Shown: positions 59,593 through 64,000 of the stretch, piece by piece
How the letters are laid out: each line of letters starts with the position of its first letter
Numbering within the stretch: the first letter of the stretch is position 1
Assembly (NCBI GenBank): GCA_044228695.1
Contig: JBGAUK010000006.1
Location: 1 to 64,000, forward strand
Reading direction: 5' to 3'
Length of the DNA: 64,000 nt
Source of the DNA: M0108 sp044228695
GTDB taxonomy: Bacteria; Pseudomonadota; Gammaproteobacteria; Chromatiales; Chromatiaceae
The notes under the pieces: generated by a model
Told to the model about the DNA's origin: nothing
Seen by the model: the letters and a program-made list of their open reading frames with translations, nothing else
Database searches by the model: none
Position numbers and translations under genes: made by a program

Positions 59593-60945
59593 TCAAACCG
59601 CTTTGGTGGGCAAGCAATCGAAAGCACCTAGTTCTCCCGGGAGATGGTTGCACACAGTCACATCCCAGTCCAGTTTTTGTAGTACTACTCCTTGTCGCGC
59701 AGTGTTGAATGGGCGTGATGAAAATGATCCTGAATCGTATACAGAGAAATAAATATCAGTCATCAAGTCAATTAATCCCCTTCCTAATGCGAATACAGAG
59801 ACATGCATCTCATATTCACCGACATTAAGTACTTGTGATGGGATTGAAACACGAGCAGTACCTACATGTGGTGAAGAAAGCAGAGATTTATCGTCAATAT
59901 TGTCTGAATCTATGCGCGCGGTATCAATATTAGTAGATGTAAATATCGGGAGGCCAAGCATCGTCCGCACCTGAAATGCTAAATATGCTCCCTCAATGGG
60001 TGAATTGATATTGTACTGTATATCTACGGTTAATGGATTATTTAGGTCGAATATACATTTTGAGATACCATCCTGGGATAGTCTGACTTTTGATATGTCT
60101 ATCATTGAAACCTTTTTGTTTGAATCTCTAAGGTAATAACCACTTGAATCCCCTGTTGTGGTTAATAGGCTGCTTAAATAATTATCTATAACAATTTTAA
60201 TATGACCCTGTCTTGAAATTTGGCCGGCGGTGAATTGAATGCCTGTCGTACAAAGCTTGCTTATTGCTTCGATATTGTGGCTTACAAAAAGAACATTTTT
60301 TCCTTTCGATGCTACATCTCCCATTTTACCTAGGCATTTTTTTTGAAATCCGATGTCGCCAACAGCTAGAACCTCATCCACAATCAGAATCTCCGGCTCC
60401 AAATGCGCCGCGACGGCAAAGGCCAGCCGCACATACATCCCGGAGGAATAGCGCTTGACGGGCGTATCCATAAACTGCTCGATCTCGGCAAAGTCGATGA
60501 TCTCGTCGAGCTTGCGGTCGATCTCGGCCTTCTTCATGCCGAGGATGGCGCCGTTGAGATAGATGTTCTCGCGCCCGGTGAGCTCGGGATGGAAGCCGGT
60601 GCCGACCTCCAGCAAGCTGCCGACGCGGCCCTTGATCTTGACCTGGCCGCTGGTGGGGGCGGTGATGCGCGACAGGATTTTGAGCAGGGTGCTCTTGCCG
60701 GCGCCGTTGCGGCCGATGATGCCAAGGATCTCGCCCTCGCGGACCTGGAAGCTGACGTCGCGCAGGGCCCACAGCTCGCCGCCGACGCGGTTGCCGTGGT
60801 CGGTCTCGCCGATCTTGAGCAGGGGGTCGGGCCGGCCGCGGGCCTTGGCCCACCAGCGGTTGAGGTCCTCGCGCAGGGTGCCGCCGCCGATGAGGCCGAG
60901 GCGGTAGTACTTGCTGAGGTTTTCGACTTGGATGACGACGGACAT
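59593..60945 (-). CDS. wzt: O-antigen ABC transporter ATP-binding protein with C-terminal glycan-binding domain
   Basis: ATPase of the Wzm/Wzt exporter that moves lipid-linked O-polysaccharide across the inner membrane. N-terminal domain: MSVVIQVENLSKYYRLGLIG, Walker A GRNGAGKST, signature KRYSSGMYVRLA, Walker B EILIVDEVLAVGD. The C-terminal ~200 residues are a beta-sandwich Wzt_C domain that recognises the chain end. The ATPase half is GC-rich, while the C-terminal half (below about base 60370) is AT-rich like the adjoining methyltransferases, so the gene is a mosaic. No wzm permease lies beside it. Confidence 0.92.
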   Translation of the reverse strand: MSVVIQVENLSKYYRLGLIGGGTLREDLNRWWAKARGRPDPLLKIGETDHGNRVGGELWALRDVSFQVREGEILGIIGRNGAGKSTLLKILSRITAPTSGQVKIKGRVGSLLEVGTGFHPELTGRENIYLNGAILGMKKAEIDRKLDEIIDFAEIEQFMDTPVKRYSSGMYVRLAFAVAAHLEPEILIVDEVLAVGDIGFQKKCLGKMGDVASKGKNVLFVSHNIEAISKLCTTGIQFTAGQISRQGHIKIVIDNYLSSLLTTTGDSSGYYLRDSNKKVSMIDISKVRLSQDGISKCIFDLNNPLTVDIQYNINSPIEGAYLAFQVRTMLGLPIFTSTNIDTARIDSDNIDDKSLLSSPHVGTARVSIPSQVLNVGEYEMHVSVFALGRGLIDLMTDIYFSVYDSGSFSSRPFNTARQGVVLQKLDWDVTVCNHLPGELGAFDCLPTKAV

Positions 60946-61232
60946 GGGTTCGGGGTTCGGGGTTCGTAGGTTTGATGCGGGGTTTCATCGGTTGATCGAT
61001 GCGGTAGCGCCTTGGCAAGTTGCTCGGTGGCCGCGGCACTCAGCGCAATCTTATCCCCCAGGATTATCGATGTCGTCATCGCATCGTGCGCCCCAGTGTT
61101 GGCAACATCGTGGGCGGCGCAGAGGATCTCCCGGTGGATGATGGAGGGCGTGGTTTCGAGGACGCGGGGTTTCATGGAGCCAGTGCATTTTGGATTGACG
61201 CGATCAGTCGGCGGGCATCGCTGATGTCTTGT
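60946..61232. other. Spacer between wzt and the MNT-HEPN remnant
   Basis: No gene is recognised. It starts with short tandem GGTTCGGGGT units (60952-60965). The minus strand then carries an open frame (RVLETTPSIIHREILCAAHD, VANTGAHDAMTTSIILGD) that continues the HEPN frame but is not HEPN-like. It may be foreign coding debris. Confidence 0.3.
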
Positions 61233-61412
61233 CAATTGAGCATGACTCGAGAAGGCATTGCCCTGCGCCAAATGCAACGCGCTGACGGCATGAAAAGCGG
61301 CATAGTAGGCCCGCGACGCCGCATCGTTGGGAAGCCCTTCGGCAAGCAATAGGTTGGCGGCTCGCAGTTTCGCCTCCGCCGCCGCAAGCAGCGCATCACA
61401 CTCGGGCGTCAC
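61233..61412 (-). pseudogene. HEPN toxin, truncated
   Basis: The first 60 codons read MTPECDALLAAAEAKLRAAN, LLLAEGLPNDAASRAYYAAF and HAVSALHLAQGNAFSSHAQL, the N-terminal helices of a HEPN domain. After that the frame continues into unrelated sequence and the catalytic R-x4-6-H segment is missing. Its ATG overlaps the MNT stop (ATGA), the usual arrangement of MNT-HEPN pairs. The toxin is therefore inactivated by rearrangement. Confidence 0.75.
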
Positions 61413-61747
61413 AGGCGCACCGCCTCGCGGGCGATGTTGATGGCCAGCGGATAGCCTTGCTGGCGCTGCCAGTCGTCCTGGGTGTGCAGGAGCGTCGTTA
61501 CCAGGGCATCATGGCGGTCGAGCATTTCGACTTGCAGGTCGAGTACCCGGTCGCGCAGTTCGTTTGCATCGTGGTCGACCAAAATCAGGAGGTCATAATC
61601 GGAGTCTGGACGCGCTTCGCCTCGCGCACGCGAGCCGAACAACCAGAGTTCGCGCAAATGAGCACCCAGAGCTTGCTTCAGTCGGGTCGCAAAGTCGACA
61701 ACGACCGGATCGGCGGTAACTTGCATGGGGTATGAAGAGATTTGCAT
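61409..61747 (-). CDS. MNT-type nucleotidyltransferase antitoxin
   Basis: A 112-aa nucleotidyltransferase domain: LRELWLFGSRARGEARPDSD then YDLLILV, giving the GS helix and Asp-x-Asp metal ligands. In MNT-HEPN systems this protein AMPylates and silences the HEPN RNase. ATG 61747 (MQISSYPMQV) or 61726 (MQVTADPVVV) are likelier starts than 61810. It stands between wzt and a wzt pseudogene. Confidence 0.82.
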   Translation of the reverse strand: MQISSYPMQVTADPVVVDFATRLKQALGAHLRELWLFGSRARGEARPDSDYDLLILVDHDANELRDRVLDLQVEMLDRHDALVTTLLHTQDDWQRQQGYPLAINIAREAVRL

Positions 61748-61811
61748 GTTGTTTGCTGGAGCCAACAAAGCAGCGTCGAGGTGCCGGCTGTACGGGCGGT
61801 AAGCTCCCATG

Positions 61812-62237
61812 CTACATCACTGCGGCTGAAGACGTGGATGCCCGGGCTCGCTGAAGCCGTGACTGAGGGTACTTCTTCTGAAACGCCGTATCTCCGACCG
61901 CCAGCAGGCTGCCGACGCGCCCTTTGAACTTAATTTGGCCGCGGGTGGGGGCGGTGATGCGTGACAGAATCTTGAGCAGGGTGCTGTTGCCGGCGCCGTT
62001 GCGGCCGATGATGCCGAGGATCTCGCCCGAGCGGACCTCTGGAAGCTGACGTCGCGCAGGGCCCAGAGTTCGCCGCCGACGCGGTTGCCGTGGTCGGTAT
62101 CGCCGATCTTGAGCAGGGGGTCGGGCCGGTTGCGGGCCTTGGCCCACCAGTCCGAGGTCCTCGCGCAGGGTGCCGCCGCCGATGAGACCGAGGCGGTAGT
62201 ATTTGCTGAGGTTTTCGACTTGGATGACGACGGACAT
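61812..62237 (-). pseudogene. Partial, mutated duplicate of wzt
   Basis: From ATG 62237 the sequence repeats the first ~300 bases of the intact wzt (60945 downward) at over 90 percent identity. Two frameshifts bracket a scrambled section (DLGLVGQGPQPARPPAQD). Walker A is GRNGAGNST, with the catalytic Lys changed to Asn. After GSLLAVGD the sequence jumps to FQKK, deleting the region between the LxVG motifs of the intact gene. It cannot make a working ATPase. Confidence 0.9.
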
Positions 62238-62279
62238 GGGGGTGGCGGTCGGGGTTGCGAGCTGTGAAGTGACCTGGGC

Positions 62280-63344
62280 CTAGGGCAGCCAGTCAAAGAG
62301 GGCGCGGTTATCGCGCACCCAGTGAATGAGTTGGTGGACACCTGCCCGGACCGTGATGTGGGGCCGCCAGTCGAGCAGGCGATTGGCCTTGTCTAGGTTG
62401 CAGACGAAGACGGGCTGGTCGCCGGGGCGCCAGTCGCTCCAGCGTAGCGGAATCTGTATCCCGAGTTCGCTTTCCAGATAGCTCAGTAGTTCCAGCAGGG
62501 ATAGGGTGTTGCCCGGCCCACCGCCGATGTTGAAGGCTTGGCCGCTGGCTTGGTCCCGGTGGCGATAGGCCGCTGCGTAGGCGCGGGCCAGGTCGTCCAC
62601 CTGCAAGACGTCGCGGATCTGTTTACCGTCGCCGTAGAGGGTGATCGGCTTGCCCAGGACGGCGGCGATGGTGAACCAGGCGACCCAGCCCTGATCCTCG
62701 ATGCCGAACTGGCGGGTGCCGTAGATGCAGGACTGGCGGAAGCTTGTCGTTTTGAGCCCGTAGATGCGGGAGTAGTCGAGGGTGTATTGATCGGCCGTGC
62801 CCTTGGAACAGCCGTAGGGGGAATGGAAGTCTAAGGGTTGCCGCTCGTCCACGCCGCCGGGCAGGTCGGCGTATTCGTAGCGGCCGTTGCGCTCGACCAC
62901 GCCCCTCTCGGCCATCTTGCCGTACACCTTGTTGGTGGAGGCGGTGATGATGAAGCTGTCCGGGCTGAACCGGCGCACCGCTTCCAGCAGGTTGAAGGTG
63001 CCGAGGGCGTTGATCTCGAAGTCTTCGCGCGGGTCGGTCACCGAGGTGGTGACGGCGACTTGGGCGGCCAGGTGCAGCACCAGGTCGGGCTGGTGGTCGG
63101 CGAGGATGCGGTCCACCGCCGCCGGGTCGCGGATGTCGGCCCGTTCAAAGCGCAGGTCGATCTGCTCGCGCAACCAGTTCAGATTGTCCTCGGTGCCGCG
63201 CCGGGACAGGTTGTCCAGAATGGCGATGTCCCAGCCTTGTTCCGCGAAATAGCGCGCCGAGTTGACGCCGATGAAGCCGGCGCCTCCGGTGATGAGGATG
63301 CTTGGCTTCCGGTGGCCGGGGCGGGGGGCTGATGCGTTGCTCAT
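62280..63344 (-). CDS. NAD-dependent epimerase resembling CDP-paratose 2-epimerase (CDP-tyvelose synthase)
   Basis: A 354-aa SDR enzyme: ILITGGAGFIGVNSARYFAE, DNLSRRGTEDNLNWL, LHLAAQVAVTTSVTDPREDF, ASTNKVYG, LDFHSPYGCSKGTADQYTLD (Tyr-x3-Lys) and DQGWVAWF. These match Salmonella RfbE/Tyv, which inverts C2 of CDP-paratose to CDP-tyvelose. No other CDP-dideoxyhexose genes lie in the window, so it may instead act on a related sugar. It lies 6 bases after the GT4 upstream. Confidence 0.82.
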   Translation of the reverse strand: MSNASAPRPGHRKPSILITGGAGFIGVNSARYFAEQGWDIAILDNLSRRGTEDNLNWLREQIDLRFERADIRDPAAVDRILADHQPDLVLHLAAQVAVTTSVTDPREDFEINALGTFNLLEAVRRFSPDSFIITASTNKVYGKMAERGVVERNGRYEYADLPGGVDERQPLDFHSPYGCSKGTADQYTLDYSRIYGLKTTSFRQSCIYGTRQFGIEDQGWVAWFTIAAVLGKPITLYGDGKQIRDVLQVDDLARAYAAAYRHRDQASGQAFNIGGGPGNTLSLLELLSYLESELGIQIPLRWSDWRPGDQPVFVCNLDKANRLLDWRPHITVRAGVHQLIHWVRDNRALFDWLP

Positions 63345-63350
63345 GAGGGT

Positions 63351-64000
63351 TTAGGTGACTAGGGCCAGGTGGGGAAAGGTGTGATGGAAGGCTTGCCAGA
63401 AGACGGCTTCCGCTTCTGCTTGGTTATAGCTTTGGGCGACGCGCCGACGCGCGCCGTCGGCCAGGCGTTGACGGTCCGGCCGGTCGGCGACGAGCCGGGT
63501 GAGGGCGGCCGCCATCTCGGCCGCGGCAAAGCCGACGGTGACGCCGGTCTCGCCGGGGATGACGAATTCCTCGGGGCCGCCGCAGCGGGTGGCGACGACC
63601 GGACAGCCGCAGGCCATGGCTTCCAGCGCGGCGATGCACAAGCCCTCTTGGTGGGAGGGCAGGGCGAAGATGTCCAGGGTTTGCAGTTGATCACGCAACT
63701 CGGCGCGGGGGAGATAGCCGGTGAAGGTCACTGCCTCACTGAGCCCGAGGGCCTGGATCCGAGCGGCCAGCGCGGGGGTGGACTGGCTGCCGATCAGCAG
63801 GGCGGTGAGCCGGGCGCCGGTCTGATTGGCTTGGGCCAGGGCGGCGAGCAGCAGGTCCAGATTTTTGCGGGGGTCGTCCAGCCGGCCGGAGAAGCCGATG
63901 CGTCCTGGCACTAGCGCCGCGGGCCGGGGCGTGAAGAAGTGGGTGTCCACCGGCATGGGGAGGACGGCGGCGGTGACCGGGGCGCCGGCGATGTGGTCCA
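63351..64000 (-). CDS. Family 4 glycosyltransferase, C-terminal part (runs off the window)
   Basis: The open frame enters from the window edge (IAGAPVTAAVLPMPVDTHFF) and ends at 63351. GRIGFSGRLDDPRKNLDLLL opens the donor domain, FALPSHQEGLCIAALEAMAC is the E-x7-E site, and the C-terminus is AFWQAF-like. The N-terminal acceptor domain is beyond base 64000. First visible gene of the minus-strand cluster. Confidence 0.9.
   Translation of the reverse strand, partial: DHIAGAPVTAAVLPMPVDTHFFTPRPAALVPGRIGFSGRLDDPRKNLDLLLAALAQANQTGARLTALLIGSQSTPALAARIQALGLSEAVTFTGYLPRAELRDQLQTLDIFALPSHQEGLCIAALEAMACGCPVVATRCGGPEEFVIPGETGVTVGFAAAEMAAALTRLVADRPDRQRLADGARRRVAQSYNQAEAEAVFWQAFHHTFPHLALVT

Noticed and set aside
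60534..61412. Long minus-strand frame joining HEPN sequence with a basic Pro/Arg/Ala-rich tail
   Set aside because: The tail is the wzt gene read in the wrong frame; only the first 60 codons are HEPN-like.
1..64000. tRNA, rRNA, tmRNA or CRISPR loci
   Set aside because: None was recognised by reading; no cloverleaf ends, rRNA core motifs or regularly spaced repeats were seen.

Overview
The window is a GC-rich chromosomal segment (visibly AT-rich only in patches) from a Gram-negative bacterium. A Wza/Wzc export pair, a Wzt-type O-antigen ABC ATPase, an Fe-superoxide dismutase and the overall gene style point to a gammaproteobacterium, plausibly a purple sulfur bacterium of the Chromatiales. 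That placement is inference, since no rRNA or other marker gene is present. Most of the segment builds surface polysaccharide.

Layout. (1) 1-6.1 kb: the start of sodB (minus), a large 2-oxoglutarate/Fe(II) oxygenase, an AsnO-type amidotransferase and a GT2 glycosyltransferase (plus). (2) 6.1-16.7 kb: an exopolysaccharide export module. wza-wzc-TPR runs on the minus strand. It diverges from a HNDYLE-type O-antigen ligase and a one-TM coiled-coil protein. Next come a FecR-like Gly/Ala-rich exported protein, a lipoprotein made of two tandem copies of an unrecognised domain, galE and a YdcF-family protein. (3) 16.9-20.8 kb: a toxin-antitoxin and gene-remnant zone: an MNT nucleotidyltransferase, tacAT, mqsRA, mazEF, two Rpn/DUF4351-like gene tails, and short dispersed repeats. 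(4) 20.9-64 kb: a long, tightly packed minus-strand O-antigen/capsule cluster with frequent ATGA-type overlaps. It holds about 18 glycosyltransferases (GT2, GT4, GT61, CgeB-like, GT-B), six methyltransferases, two intact acyltransferases, a carbamoyltransferase, a second asparagine synthase, a second ligase/polymerase, a polysaccharide deacetylase, a nonulosonic-acid pair (NeuB and a NeuA-phosphatase fusion), Wzt and a CDP-tyvelose-epimerase-like enzyme.

How it works together. The cluster would make nucleotide sugars (CMP-nonulosonate, UDP-galactose, possibly CDP-tyvelose). Glycosyltransferases then assemble a decorated glycan (methyl, acetyl and carbamoyl groups), which is exported by Wzt with a permease outside the window and/or by Wza/Wzc with the ligases.

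Signs of turnover are everywhere: an IS66 remnant, at least four degraded glycosyltransferase or acyltransferase genes, a partly duplicated and mutated wzt, AT-rich inserts, repeats that have entered reading frames in-frame, and three toxin genes that look disabled (mqsR without its expected start codon, higB with an early stop, HEPN truncated) beside intact antitoxin or partner genes.
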